A stretch of DNA of 64,000 nt from Eggerthella sinensis (GTDB lineage Bacteria; Actinomycetota; Coriobacteriia; Coriobacteriales; Eggerthellaceae). The number at the start of each line of letters is the position of its first letter. The stretch's first letter is position 1. Where the stretch lies: contig NZ_PPTT01000017.1 in the NCBI RefSeq assembly GCF_003339815.1, positions 22,768 through 86,767 of the forward strand, given 5' to 3'. A program made the translations under genes and the position numbers. The notes under the pieces are model-generated. The model ran no database searches and was not told the origin of the DNA. It saw nothing but the letters and a program-made list of their open reading frames with translations. Positions 16,843 through 25,019 of this stretch are shown here, one piece after another.

Positions 16843-19043
16843 TACGCACCAACCTTCTTGATGTTGACGACCGTCTCCTGCGTGCAGGCCGCACCGTAGC
16901 CGGGCTCCATGCGGAAGGGCACGTAGTCCATCTGGCGCAGGCCCACGTCGTAGGCGGTGTGCTGGTCGGGCGACGAGCAGCCGTAGTGGCTGGGCATGTA
17001 CAGCGCGGTCGGGTTGATGCGCTGCGTCACCTTGCACCGCACGCGGCCCGTGTGCTCGTTGTTCGTCACCTCGACCTCGTCGCCGTCGGCGATGCCCATG
17101 CGGGCGGCCACGTCGGCGTTCAGCCACACGCGGGTCAGGTCGTAGTCCTTCGTGATCTGCATGAGGTCCTCGACGTTGGCGGTCTGGGTGTGGCTGTGGA
17201 TGGCCTGCTTGCCGCCGATGAGGCGCAGCTCGTCGCCCATGGGCATGACGGCCGGCTCCACCCACACCGGGCACCTCGACAGCCCCGCCTGCTCGCACGC
17301 GTCGCTTGCGAACTGCACCTTCTCGGTGGGCGTCTTCCACTTCGGCGCCTTGCCGTAGGAGAACTCCTTGTCGGGGAAGCTCGCCGTGCCCGTCCGCTTG
17401 AGCGTGTCGAGCGACAGGCCCACGGTCTTGAGCTGCGCGTCGGCCAGCTCGTCGACGCCGAACCGGAAGTACTCGCCCACGCCGCACGCCTCGGCCAGCT
17501 CGGAGAATATCTGGTCCACCGGGCGCGTGTTGGGATGCACCTTCTCCAGCACCTGGTCGCGCAGAGCCACGGCCGGCACCATGCCGCCGATGAACTCCGG
17601 CAGCTCGAGGCGCTCCAGGTAGGAGGTGTCGGGCAGCACGTAGTCGGCCAGCATCGCCGTCTCGGACATCTGCACGTCCACCACCACCATGAGGTCGAGG
17701 TTCGACAGCGCGTCGGCCAGGTACGCCGTGTTCGAGTAGCCGGCGGCCATGTTGGACTGGTAGAAGAACATGCCCTTGACGTCGCCCTTCTTGGCCTGCT
17801 CGGCCGCGAAGAGGTTCGTGCCCATGCTGGACAGCGCCAGCGGGTACTCCTCGGAGCCCGCGATCTTGCCCTCGGGCTTCGGCACGCCGGGGAACTTCTC
17901 CTTGTCCACGTCGCCCGCGGACACGCCGGACGTGAACAGGGCGCCGCCCTTCTGGTTCCAGCAGCCCAGAAGCGTGTTGAACAGGCAGATGGCGCGCGCC
18001 GTCTCGCCCGAGTTCGCGTACGAGCAGCCGAACGCTCCGCGCCAGCTGGGCTCGATGGACGCCGCCGGGGCGGCCTCGGCGAACTCCACGGCGAGGCGGG
18101 CGATGGTGGCCGCCGGGATGCCCGTGACCTTCTCGGCCCACTCCGGGGTGTACTCGGGCAGCACGGCCGCCCACTCCTCGAAGCCCGCGCCGTTCTCGGC
18201 GACGTACTCCTTGTCGTACAGCCCGCGCGCGACCAGCACGTTGGACATGGCCAGCACGAGCGCCAGGTCGGTGCCGGGGTTGATGGGCACCCACTCGTCG
18301 GCGAACGTGATGGAGTTGTTGCAGCGCGGGTCCACCAGCACGATGTGCGCGCCCCTCTCGTGCGCGCGCTGCAGCTCGCGCACCGAGCTCGGGCGGATGG
18401 CGTCGGCGTAGCTGCGGCCGATGAACATCGTCATCTTCGAGTTCTCCACGTCCGACGCGTAGCTGCTCGCGCCGATGGCCTGGGTGAAGCCGCTCTCCTT
18501 GGACAGGTTGCAGGCGGCGCCGTGCGTGTAGACGTTCGCCGAGCCCAGCGCGTTCATGAAGCGCTTGGTGTAGTACTTGCCCGACGGGCGCGGGTCCTGC
18601 ACCATGGCCAGGGCCTGCGGGCCCCTCTCGGCGACGATGGCCTTCACCTTGTCGGCGATCTCGCCGTACGCCTGCTCCCAGGAGACGGCCTCGAACTCGC
18701 CCTCGTCGTTCTTCTTCAAGGGGTCCGTCAGGCGGTCCTTCGAGTAGGCGATCTGCGAGTAGCCGTAGCCGCGGGCGCAGAGCTTGCCCTGGGCGTAGGG
18801 ATGGTCGGCGTCGCCGATGAGCTTCGTCAGGCGCCCGTCGACGACGTACGCCGTGAAACCGCATTTGCTCGAGCAGGCGTTGCACAGCGAATGGACGGTC
18901 TTGGTTTCTCCACTTTCGACCGTGTCATCAGCGTGCGCCTGCTCCCAAGCGTCGAAGCTCACGTAGCCGGCCGCCGCCGTGAGCGCGACCGCTCCGGCGC
19001 TGCCAGCCAGGAAGCTCCGCCTGGTTATAGCGTGTTCTGACAT
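16842..19043 (-). CDS. Molybdopterin oxidoreductase catalytic subunit, PsrA/PhsA-like
   Basis: A 733-residue Tat substrate (TRRSFLAGSAGAVALTAAAG, cleavage likely near AHAD). The N-terminal cluster motif is CNACSSKCGF...CARGYG, then the molybdopterin dinucleotide fold with NVYTHGAACNLSKESG, in which the Cys is the likely Mo ligand. The C-terminal guanine-dinucleotide-binding domain contains RVWLNADVAARMGIADGDEVEV. Length and motifs fit polysulfide/thiosulfate/sulfur-compound reductases better than DMSO reductases proper, but substrate cannot be fixed from sequence. AGGAAGAAGCT precedes the ATG at 19043. It is preceded by a TorD chaperone gene and followed by PsrB- and PsrC-like genes in one operon. 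Periplasmic-face enzyme. Confidence 0.92.
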   Translation of the reverse strand: MSEHAITRRSFLAGSAGAVALTAAAGYVSFDAWEQAHADDTVESGETKTVHSLCNACSSKCGFTAYVVDGRLTKLIGDADHPYAQGKLCARGYGYSQIAYSKDRLTDPLKKNDEGEFEAVSWEQAYGEIADKVKAIVAERGPQALAMVQDPRPSGKYYTKRFMNALGSANVYTHGAACNLSKESGFTQAIGASSYASDVENSKMTMFIGRSYADAIRPSSVRELQRAHERGAHIVLVDPRCNNSITFADEWVPINPGTDLALVLAMSNVLVARGLYDKEYVAENGAGFEEWAAVLPEYTPEWAEKVTGIPAATIARLAVEFAEAAPAASIEPSWRGAFGCSYANSGETARAICLFNTLLGCWNQKGGALFTSGVSAGDVDKEKFPGVPKPEGKIAGSEEYPLALSSMGTNLFAAEQAKKGDVKGMFFYQSNMAAGYSNTAYLADALSNLDLMVVVDVQMSETAMLADYVLPDTSYLERLELPEFIGGMVPAVALRDQVLEKVHPNTRPVDQIFSELAEACGVGEYFRFGVDELADAQLKTVGLSLDTLKRTGTASFPDKEFSYGKAPKWKTPTEKVQFASDACEQAGLSRCPVWVEPAVMPMGDELRLIGGKQAIHSHTQTANVEDLMQITKDYDLTRVWLNADVAARMGIADGDEVEVTNNEHTGRVRCKVTQRINPTALYMPSHYGCSSPDQHTAYDVGLRQMDYVPFRMEPGYGAACTQETVVNIKKVGA

Positions 19044-19057
19044 AGCTTCTTCCTCTC

Positions 19058-19801
19058 TTATATGCATGCGTGCGAACGATCGCGTCCGGCACGCGCGTAT
19101 GCGTCCTTCTCCCGCTTCCCGCCCTCGGCCCCGGGCGCCGGCGCCAGACGCGCCCGCACTCCCAGCAGCACGTCGACGAGCCCTATGTAGAACCGGGCGT
19201 CGTCGGCGAGCTCGAGCAGCCGCATGCGGTAGGCGGTCAGCCACGAGAAGCGCTCCGCCGTGAACCGGCGGGCCTCCTCCCGCATTCCCGACCGCAGCAT
19301 GACGGCGACCAGGTCGAGCTCGAGCGCCAGGTGGTCGGCGCACGCCGCGAACTCCGGCGGCACCTCCATGCCCATGCGCTCCACGAGATCGCGCATGTAG
19401 CGCGCCGAATCCCCCTGGTACATGCCCTCGGCCTTGGAGAACGGCGACGGCAGCGCCCCGTTGGACCACGGCGCGTACAGCGACTCCACCGGCACCGCCG
19501 ACGCCGGCAGCCCTCCCGTGAAGTGGCGCGCGGCGAACAGCCGCTTCTCGTCGCAGGTCGGCGGCGCGAACAGCGCCTTCACCTCGCCGGCGGACAGGAA
19601 CTCCTGGAGCGGGCAGCGGACGCGCGCACGCGCCATGGGGCTCTCGGGCGCGCCGAACGCGCCGTCGTCCTGCAGGCCGCGCCGGGCGGCGTCCAGGAAG
19701 TCCGACCACAAGGGCCCTTCCGCGAGTTGCCGCCACTCGTCCTTCGCGACGGGCGCGAAGCACATGGACAGCACCGTGAACATCTCGTCGTACTCCATCA
19801 C
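19058..19801 (-). CDS. TorD/DmsD-family molybdoenzyme chaperone
   Basis: A 247-residue cytoplasmic, mostly helical protein. The TorD family signature is recognisable in the acidic helix EFAACADHLALELDLVAVML near 160-180, with VESLYAPWSNGALPSPF and KAEGMYQGDSARYMRDL before it. Such chaperones bind the Tat signal and help insert the molybdenum cofactor before export; the client is the adjacent catalytic subunit, 14 bp downstream. A GTG at 19801 lies 8 nt after AGGAGG; the ATG at 19798 is an equally possible start. The last 30 residues are a basic, disordered-looking tail. Confidence 0.87.
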   Translation of the reverse strand: MMEYDEMFTVLSMCFAPVAKDEWRQLAEGPLWSDFLDAARRGLQDDGAFGAPESPMARARVRCPLQEFLSAGEVKALFAPPTCDEKRLFAARHFTGGLPASAVPVESLYAPWSNGALPSPFSKAEGMYQGDSARYMRDLVERMGMEVPPEFAACADHLALELDLVAVMLRSGMREEARRFTAERFSWLTAYRMRLLELADDARFYIGLVDVLLGVRARLAPAPGAEGGKREKDAYARAGRDRSHACI

Positions 19802-19880
19802 CGCTCGATCCTCCTTCCGCGCGTCTCCTGCGCGGCTCCGGCGCAGCCGGGCCGCGGCCGGGCATGGCCGGCGGCCACGC

Positions 19881-20633
19881 TTACGCCTGCACGAGGGTCG
19901 TCGTCCTCACGACGCCCTGGTCGATGACCTTCTGCGCGATGTCTTCCCAGTCGATGAACTTGATGGCGCCGTTCGGGCACTGCTCGGCGCAGCGGCCGCA
20001 GCTGATGCACTTCGTGGAGACGCCGGTCTCGCTGTCCACGCGCGGCATGTTCCACGGGCACGCCTGCGAGCACATGCCGCAGCCGATGCACTTCTCCGCG
20101 TCCACCGTGCGCGCGCCGGACTCCTCGTCGGCGCGGATGGCGTGGACGGGGCAGTAGTTCATGCACGCAGGGTCGGCGCACTGCTTGCAGTGCTCGACGG
20201 TGAACTCGCAGTTGTCGTAGATGCCGTCCAACGTGTCGGCGCTCGCGCCGAAGTTGTAGTTCGGCCACACGCGCACGCGGGCGATGTGCTGGCACACGCG
20301 GCCGTCGTTCTTCAGCGTGCACATCATCTCGCAGCGCTGGCAGCCCGAGCAGCGGGCGCGGTCGGTCACGATCATCTTGGCGGGCGTCGTGCGGATCTCG
20401 ATGCGCCCCGAGGCGATCGAGGCCGACGTGACGCCCCACGACGCCAGCACGCCGCCGACCGCGAGGCCGGCGACGCCGCAGCCGGCCATGGCCAGCACCG
20501 TGCGGCGCGTGAACGTCTTCGTCTTGGGCTCCCCCTCGGGCCCGGCGCTCTGGGGCGCGGGCGCGGCTTCCGGCGCGGCGGCCGGGATGCTCCGGTCCTC
20601 GGAGGTGTTCTGGTTCAGATTGGAATCTGACAT
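19881..20633 (-). CDS. Tat-type 16-cysteine ferredoxin (DmsB-like), first gene of the molybdoenzyme operon
   Basis: A 250-residue protein. The first 37 residues are a Pro/Ala-rich cytoplasmic segment, then a twin-arginine motif TRRTVLAMAGCGVAGLAVGG and a hydrophobic stretch that may be cleaved or kept as an anchor. Four [4Fe-4S] motifs follow: CSGCQRCEMMC, CKQCADPACMNYCP, CIGCGMCSQACPW and CISCGRCAEQCP. It is an extracytoplasmic electron carrier. It lies 79 bp before the TorD gene on the same strand and is divergent from the aldehyde oxidoreductase. It could be a second electron-transfer partner of the molybdoenzyme; pairing with the cytoplasmic oxidoreductase would conflict with its export signal. 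Confidence 0.88.
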   Translation of the reverse strand: MSDSNLNQNTSEDRSIPAAAPEAAPAPQSAGPEGEPKTKTFTRRTVLAMAGCGVAGLAVGGVLASWGVTSASIASGRIEIRTTPAKMIVTDRARCSGCQRCEMMCTLKNDGRVCQHIARVRVWPNYNFGASADTLDGIYDNCEFTVEHCKQCADPACMNYCPVHAIRADEESGARTVDAEKCIGCGMCSQACPWNMPRVDSETGVSTKCISCGRCAEQCPNGAIKFIDWEDIAQKVIDQGVVRTTTLVQA

Positions 20634-21001
20634 AGCCTGGTGCTCCCTCCCTCACAAAGGTGCGGTGAGTGTCGTTTTCCTCGTCCCGTCGTCGCTGCTT
20701 CGCCTTCGCGAACTCCTCTATACGCTCGCGGTGCGACGGCGGTTGCACTCGATTTCTTGCCCTCCACGGTCTCACACAACGTCTGACAGTATGGTCGCAC
20801 GTCGAAAACGGCCCTCCCCTCTTTGAGGGACTTTTAGCCGCTGATCGGCGACTTTCGCAAATTACCCTCAAAGAGGGGATACCCTGATCTTCCTCATCGG
20901 CATACTGGCGAGCGACGAATGTTGTCAGCACTCGTTGTCTCCTTCCAGGTTCTCACACAACACCGAACCTCAGTAATCTATCCAAGATTTGGAGATGCAA
21001 C
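20634..21001. promoter_or_regulatory. Divergent control region between ferredoxin operon and aldehyde oxidoreductase
   Basis: This 368-bp gap has no convincing gene. It holds the 15-bp inverted arms at 20815-20829 and 20865-20879 (separate entry) and an 11-bp direct repeat TCTCACACAAC at 20770-20780 and 20951-20961, the second copy 40 bp before the oxidoreductase start. Base composition is clearly lower in GC than the flanking genes. It should contain promoters for both directions and sites for at least one regulator. Confidence 0.6.
20815..20879. promoter_or_regulatory. Paired inverted operator, core CCCTCTTTGAGGG
   Basis: TCCCCTCTTTGAGGG (20815-20829) and CCCTCAAAGAGGGGA (20865-20879) are perfect 15-bp inverted copies, centre to centre about 49 bp. 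Each arm is itself a dyad, CCCTC-TTT-GAGGG. The layout fits two dimers of a regulator binding symmetrically in a divergent promoter. The CTTTG core also occurs in dyads before flavoproteins C and F. The 35-bp spacer and lack of a T-run argue against a terminator. Confidence 0.6.
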
Positions 21002-23131
21002 ATGGCTGACGAAACATCGTATGGATGGGCCGGTAAGATCCTCCGCGTCAATCTGAGCACGGGCTCGATCACGACGCAGCCGACCGACCCTTACAAGGAG
21101 TACATCGGCGGCATGGGCTTGGCCAACAAGATCATGTACGACGAGGTGCCCGCCGGCACCGATCCCTTCTCCCCTGAGAACAAGATCATCTTCGCCGTCG
21201 GTCCTCTGACGGCTTCCGGCGCGCCCCTGGCCGGGCGCACCACCATCTGCTCGCTGTCCACGTTCACGAAGGACCACCTCGTGGTGGACGCCCACTGCGG
21301 CGGCATGATCGGCGCCAAGATCAAGCTGGCCGGCTACGACGCCGTCGTGCTGGAAGGCGTGTCGGACAAGCCCGTGTACCTGAACATCGTCGACGACAAG
21401 GTGGAGATCAAGGACGCCGGCTTCGTGTGGGGCATGGGCACCCGCGAGGCCACCGAGATGCTGTGCCGCAAGGAAGGCGTCGAGGCGTGCGTGGCCACCA
21501 TCGGCCCCGCCGGCGAGAACCTGCTTCCCTACGCATGCATCATCAACTCGCGCAACCACTCCGCCGGCGCCGGCGCGGGCTCGGTTCTGGGCTCGAAGAA
21601 CGTCAAAGCGCTCGTGGTGCAGGGCAACGGCAGCGTGAATGTGAAGGACCCGCAGGCCGTGGCCGACCTGTCCGACTACATGCTGCGCGAAGTCATCGGC
21701 TCCAACAACAACCACGTGGTGCCGCAGACGCAGCAGGAGTGGGCCGAGTTCTACGACAAGGGCTCCCGTTGGTCCGCGCGCAGCGGCCTGACCTGGGGCA
21801 TGGCCGAGGGCGAACCCATCGATGTGGGCGAGCCGAAGCCGGGCGAGCTGAACACCGTGGGCTATCGCTGCATGAAGTCGGTGTACGACCTGGGCGAAGT
21901 TGCCGAGAAGTACACCATCAAGATGGACGGCTGCCACGGCTGCCCCATCCACTGCTACTCCGACCTGCGCACCGAGCGCACGGGCGAGCTGGGCGGCAAG
22001 GCCACGTCGGGCAACACCTGCGCGGCGAACTTCCCGTTCAAGTACATGGAGGGCATCCTCAAGACGGGCATCGCCGAAGACAGCGAGTCCGGCATCGTAT
22101 GGAACACGCTCATCGGCACCACCATCGACGAGCTGGGCTTATGGTGCAACTACGCGCAGCTGTGGCGCGACCTGGCGCACTGCATCAAGGCCGGCGTGTT
22201 CGACCGCGTGCTGCCCGAAGAGGAGAAGGCGAAGTACGATTGGCAGCGCATCTACAACGACGACCCCACTATTATGGTGGAGCTGCTGAACGACATCGCG
22301 CAGAACGACTCCGAGATTTCCCACATCGCCTACGGCCCGTACCATTGGACCGAGCGCTGGGACGACAAGGGCTGGTTCGATCAGCAGCCCAGCCAGCTCA
22401 TCAACTACCGCGGCTGGCCCGTGCACCACGCCATCGAGTGCTTCGGCCAGGTGGGCGGCGTGTACAACATGATGTTCAACCGCGACGACATGATCCACTC
22501 CGCCGTGAACTTCCAGGGCTGCGGCCTGCCCTTCGAGCTGAAGCAGGAGATCGCCGAGGAGGTGTGGGGCGGCAAGGACGCCATCGACCAGAACAAGAAC
22601 TACACCCCCATGAACGAGCACAAGGCGAACTTCGCCTGGTGGAGCCTCGTCACCGACGTGCTGCACGACTCGCTCACGCTGTGCAACTGGACGTGGCCGA
22701 TGACCATGAGCCCGACGAAGGCCCGCAACTACCGCGGCGACCTCGACCTCGAGGCCAAGTTCTTCAAGGCCGTCACCGGCGAGGACGTGACCACCGACGA
22801 CCTGTACACGGCCGGCGCCAAGATCATGACGCTGCAGCGCGCCAACACCGTGCGCGGCATGACGAAGGACGACGGCACCATGGGCGAGAACGACATGCGC
22901 AACGTCCATGACACGATGACCGCTTGGACCTTCGACATCGACCCGGATATCGAGGTGTTCACCGAAGGCACCATCAAGATGGATCGCGACGATTTCCAGA
23001 CCGCGCTCGGCATGGTGTACGACACCTTCGGCTGGGATCACGAGAAGGGCTGCCCGACGGCCGCCTGCCTCGACCAGTACGGCATGGCCGACGTCAAGGA
23101 AGACCTCGACAGCCTGGGCTTGCTCCCGTAA
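21002..23131 (+). CDS. Aldehyde:ferredoxin oxidoreductase-family tungstoenzyme
   Basis: A 709-residue cytoplasmic enzyme, longer than the roughly 600 residues of archaeal members. The N-terminal domain begins GWAGKILRVNLSTGSI and YIGGMGLANKIMYDEV, with FAVGPLTASGAPLAGRTT, DAHCGGMIGAKIKLAGYDAV and NSAGAGAGSVLGSKNVKALVV-like NHSAGAGAGSVLGSKN. The [4Fe-4S] ligands are C311, C314 and C318 (CHGCPIHC) with a C-terminal Cys near 684 (EKGCPTAA). Members bind a tungsten bis-pterin and oxidise aldehydes to acids, reduce acids, or, in BamB-type relatives, reduce aromatic thioesters. Monocistronic, ended by a strong terminator. Its electron partner is not obvious. Substrate unknown. Confidence 0.93.
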   Translation: MADETSYGWAGKILRVNLSTGSITTQPTDPYKEYIGGMGLANKIMYDEVPAGTDPFSPENKIIFAVGPLTASGAPLAGRTTICSLSTFTKDHLVVDAHCGGMIGAKIKLAGYDAVVLEGVSDKPVYLNIVDDKVEIKDAGFVWGMGTREATEMLCRKEGVEACVATIGPAGENLLPYACIINSRNHSAGAGAGSVLGSKNVKALVVQGNGSVNVKDPQAVADLSDYMLREVIGSNNNHVVPQTQQEWAEFYDKGSRWSARSGLTWGMAEGEPIDVGEPKPGELNTVGYRCMKSVYDLGEVAEKYTIKMDGCHGCPIHCYSDLRTERTGELGGKATSGNTCAANFPFKYMEGILKTGIAEDSESGIVWNTLIGTTIDELGLWCNYAQLWRDLAHCIKAGVFDRVLPEEEKAKYDWQRIYNDDPTIMVELLNDIAQNDSEISHIAYGPYHWTERWDDKGWFDQQPSQLINYRGWPVHHAIECFGQVGGVYNMMFNRDDMIHSAVNFQGCGLPFELKQEIAEEVWGGKDAIDQNKNYTPMNEHKANFAWWSLVTDVLHDSLTLCNWTWPMTMSPTKARNYRGDLDLEAKFFKAVTGEDVTTDDLYTAGAKIMTLQRANTVRGMTKDDGTMGENDMRNVHDTMTAWTFDIDPDIEVFTEGTIKMDRDDFQTALGMVYDTFGWDHEKGCPTAACLDQYGMADVKEDLDSLGLLP

Positions 23132-23191
23132 GTCTCCCATTCGCGCGAGGCCGCACCCCCCCATCCCCTACGCGGCCCCGCACCTTCCAGC

Positions 23192-23233
23192 AGAACGCCC
23201 CCGCAGTTGCATCCGGGGGCGTTCTCGTTTTTT
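23192..23233 (+). terminator. Rho-independent terminator of the aldehyde oxidoreductase gene
   Basis: AGAACGCCCCCG (23192-23203) pairs perfectly with CGGGGGCGTTCT (23214-23225), loop 10 nt, followed by CG and six T (23228-23233). It lies 61 bp after the stop codon. This is the clearest intrinsic terminator in the window. Confidence 0.88.
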
Positions 23234-23277
23234 GGGCGACAGTGGGCGGCTCGGAGGCCGCCTTGCGGAGGCAGACT

Positions 23278-23871
23278 CTACGCTTCGGCCATCTTCAGGT
23301 CGATGCGGGTGGAGCGGAGGGAGCAGTGCTCGCAGATGATGCAGGGGACGCTCATGGAGTTGCAGGGGACGCGCTCGTCGAGCTGCGGCAGCGTGGCGCC
23401 CTGATGCACGAGGTAGTCGCCGACGAGGGCGCGGATGGCCTCGATGGCGAAGTGGAGCGTGTACACCTTGTCCACGGGCACGCCGTCGAGCGCAGTCTTC
23501 ACGTCGTCGGTGGTAATGGCTAGCGCCTCGTCGAACGTCTTGCCCTCGAGCATGGAGCACACGACGCTTGCGCACCCCGTCACGGCCAGGCAGCCGCGCG
23601 CCTTGAAGCCCGCGCGTACGAACGTCTCGGTGTCGGGGTCGACGACGGCGAACAGGCGCAACGCCACCTCGCCGCGCTTCGACTTGCCCACCATGCTCTG
23701 GGCGTTGAAGCCTTCGGGGGCGCCGCCGTTGCGGAAGTTCGCCACCACGGCCAGCAGCGTGTCGGAGTAGCCGGTCACGCCGTCTTCGATCTCGGTTTGG
23801 TACACGTCCGCCGTGCGCAGCACGTGGCGGTCTTTCACCTCGCGGTATACGTTGCGCGCTTCGTCTTCCAT
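23278..23871 (-). CDS. NifU-like iron-sulfur scaffold protein with Cys-rich tail
   Basis: A 197-residue protein. Residues about 25-150 match the NifU N-terminal/IscU-like fold: GVTGYSDTLLAVVANFRNGG, FKARGCLAVTGCASVVCSML, EGKTFDEALAITTDDVKTAL and LHFAIEAIRALVGDY. The usual third ligand Cys in the HC(S/A) segment is replaced (YTLHFAIEA). Instead the C-terminus carries CNSMSVPCIICEHC, which could bind a cluster or zinc. It may assemble or deliver Fe-S clusters for the many ferredoxins nearby. The ATG at 23871 is chosen by the NifU-like N-terminus. It follows the unknown acidic protein gene by 38 bp on the same strand, probably one transcript. Confidence 0.8.
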   Translation of the reverse strand: MEDEARNVYREVKDRHVLRTADVYQTEIEDGVTGYSDTLLAVVANFRNGGAPEGFNAQSMVGKSKRGEVALRLFAVVDPDTETFVRAGFKARGCLAVTGCASVVCSMLEGKTFDEALAITTDDVKTALDGVPVDKVYTLHFAIEAIRALVGDYLVHQGATLPQLDERVPCNSMSVPCIICEHCSLRSTRIDLKMAEA

Positions 23872-23909
23872 GGAATCCCCTTTCGTGCGCCGCGCGGGCG
23901 CGATAGCGT

Positions 23910-24875
23910 TTACAGGAACATGTCGCGCTCGACGGAGTTCCACTCCGCGAGCGAGGCCGCGTACGCGGGCGTCAGATAGTTGGTTGAGAAGTAGTACACG
24001 TCGCCGTTCGAGGCAGTGAGTGTATCGAGGTCGGGGTAGGCGCCGCTGTCGCGCACCGTCTGCCACAACTCGTCGATTTCCTCAGCCGACAGCTTGAAAG
24101 GCTCGTTCGTGAGTGACGATGCTTCCATGGGACGCGGGTACTTCCGGGACTCGTCGCGCACGCACTCGACGAAGGTGAGCACCCGGTCGTCCTCGCGGGC
24201 GAGGAAGGCCCAGCGCGCGTAGGCGTCGGTCATGCGGTCGGTGGAGTACAGGTAGTAGCTGTGCTTGCCGACGAGGGTCACGATGTCGTCGCAGGGAAGC
24301 TCTGCGCTGTCGCTGCGCTCAGGATGACAGTTGGGGAAATCGTCTTCGACGCTCCGCTCAGGCTGGGGCTCCTCGGCAGGCTCCTGCTCTTCTGACTCCT
24401 CGGCCCGGAACATGCGCGGGACGCCCACCGTGCGCGTGGCGGTGCGGATGGGAGCAGCGGGCTGCGCGGCTGCGGCGGCCTCGGCGCGTTCGGCTGCGCG
24501 GTCCTCCAGGTACTCGTAGACGAACATCTCCCAATCGTCGGCCGTGAAATGCTCCGGCACCAAACCGGCCTCGAGCCAATCCGCCGGCGAAACGAGCGTG
24601 GCCTCAGCCGAATGCGCCCGCACGTCATCGAACACCGCCGCAAGAAACAGGCGCTCGACGTCTTCGGGGCTCAAGGACGCCTCACCACGCGCCTCGTCAG
24701 CACTGGCGTCGGCCGCCACTTCGGCCACGTGATCCCACGCGGGCAGAGCCACCGGCGCGGCTTCGGCGTCGAGCTCCGTCGGCGCTTCAAGCCCGAGCGC
24801 CTCCAAGTCCTCCCCTTGCTCGGCCATCGCGCGGAGCACCTCGTCGCGAATTCGCTGAGTCTCTTCATCAACCAT
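23910..24875 (-). CDS. Unrecognised acidic protein with in-frame CHPERS repeat
   Basis: A 321-residue protein I do not recognise. Residues 1-180 are very acidic and Ala-rich with probable helices (LSPEDVERLFLAAVFDDVRAH, FTADDWEMFVYEYLEDRAAE) and a Pro/Glu linker. A short segment NCHPERSDSAELPCDD near 184-198 is the translation of a dispersed mini-repeat inserted in frame. The C-terminal 120 residues look like a compact domain (KHSYYLYSTDRMTDAYARWA ... YFSTNYLTPAYAASLAEWNS). No signal peptide or membrane segment. AAAGGAG precedes the ATG. It lies directly upstream of the NifU-like gene and divergent from a LuxR gene. Function unknown. Confidence 0.7.
   Translation of the reverse strand: MVDEETQRIRDEVLRAMAEQGEDLEALGLEAPTELDAEAAPVALPAWDHVAEVAADASADEARGEASLSPEDVERLFLAAVFDDVRAHSAEATLVSPADWLEAGLVPEHFTADDWEMFVYEYLEDRAAERAEAAAAAQPAAPIRTATRTVGVPRMFRAEESEEQEPAEEPQPERSVEDDFPNCHPERSDSAELPCDDIVTLVGKHSYYLYSTDRMTDAYARWAFLAREDDRVLTFVECVRDESRKYPRPMEASSLTNEPFKLSAEEIDELWQTVRDSGAYPDLDTLTASNGDVYYFSTNYLTPAYAASLAEWNSVERDMFL
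24307..24330. repeat. CHPERS-type mini-repeat inside a coding frame
   Basis: On the minus strand the segment reads CTGTCATCCTGAGCGCAGCG then ACAG, the dispersed bacterial repeat that translates to CHPERS; its ends form a CTGTC/GACAG dyad. It interrupts the linker of the acidic protein without breaking the frame, adding about 12 residues. A related copy lies at 1744-1770. Confidence 0.6.
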
Positions 24876-25019
24876 TAGTCAGCTCCTTTACCATGCGCTG
24901 GTTTCCGTATGGTATGATGGCCCACGGCGTTCGCCCCGCATACCCTCTTTCAGGATAAATCGAGGTGATTGGAGCGCGCCTGCGTCAACTACGTACCAAG
25001 CACGGGAGGGAGTGCACGG

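Noticed and set aside
21002..23131. Reading the aldehyde oxidoreductase as a benzoyl-CoA reductase subunit (BamB)
   Set aside because: Size and Cys motifs allow it, but no BamC-I genes are nearby; the family-level call is safer.
24969..25019. Upstream TTG start at 24969 for the LuxR gene
   Set aside because: The GAGGTG sequence is directly against this codon, which leaves no spacing; the TTG at 25020 has GGGAGGG at a normal distance, and the ATG at 25098 remains an alternative.
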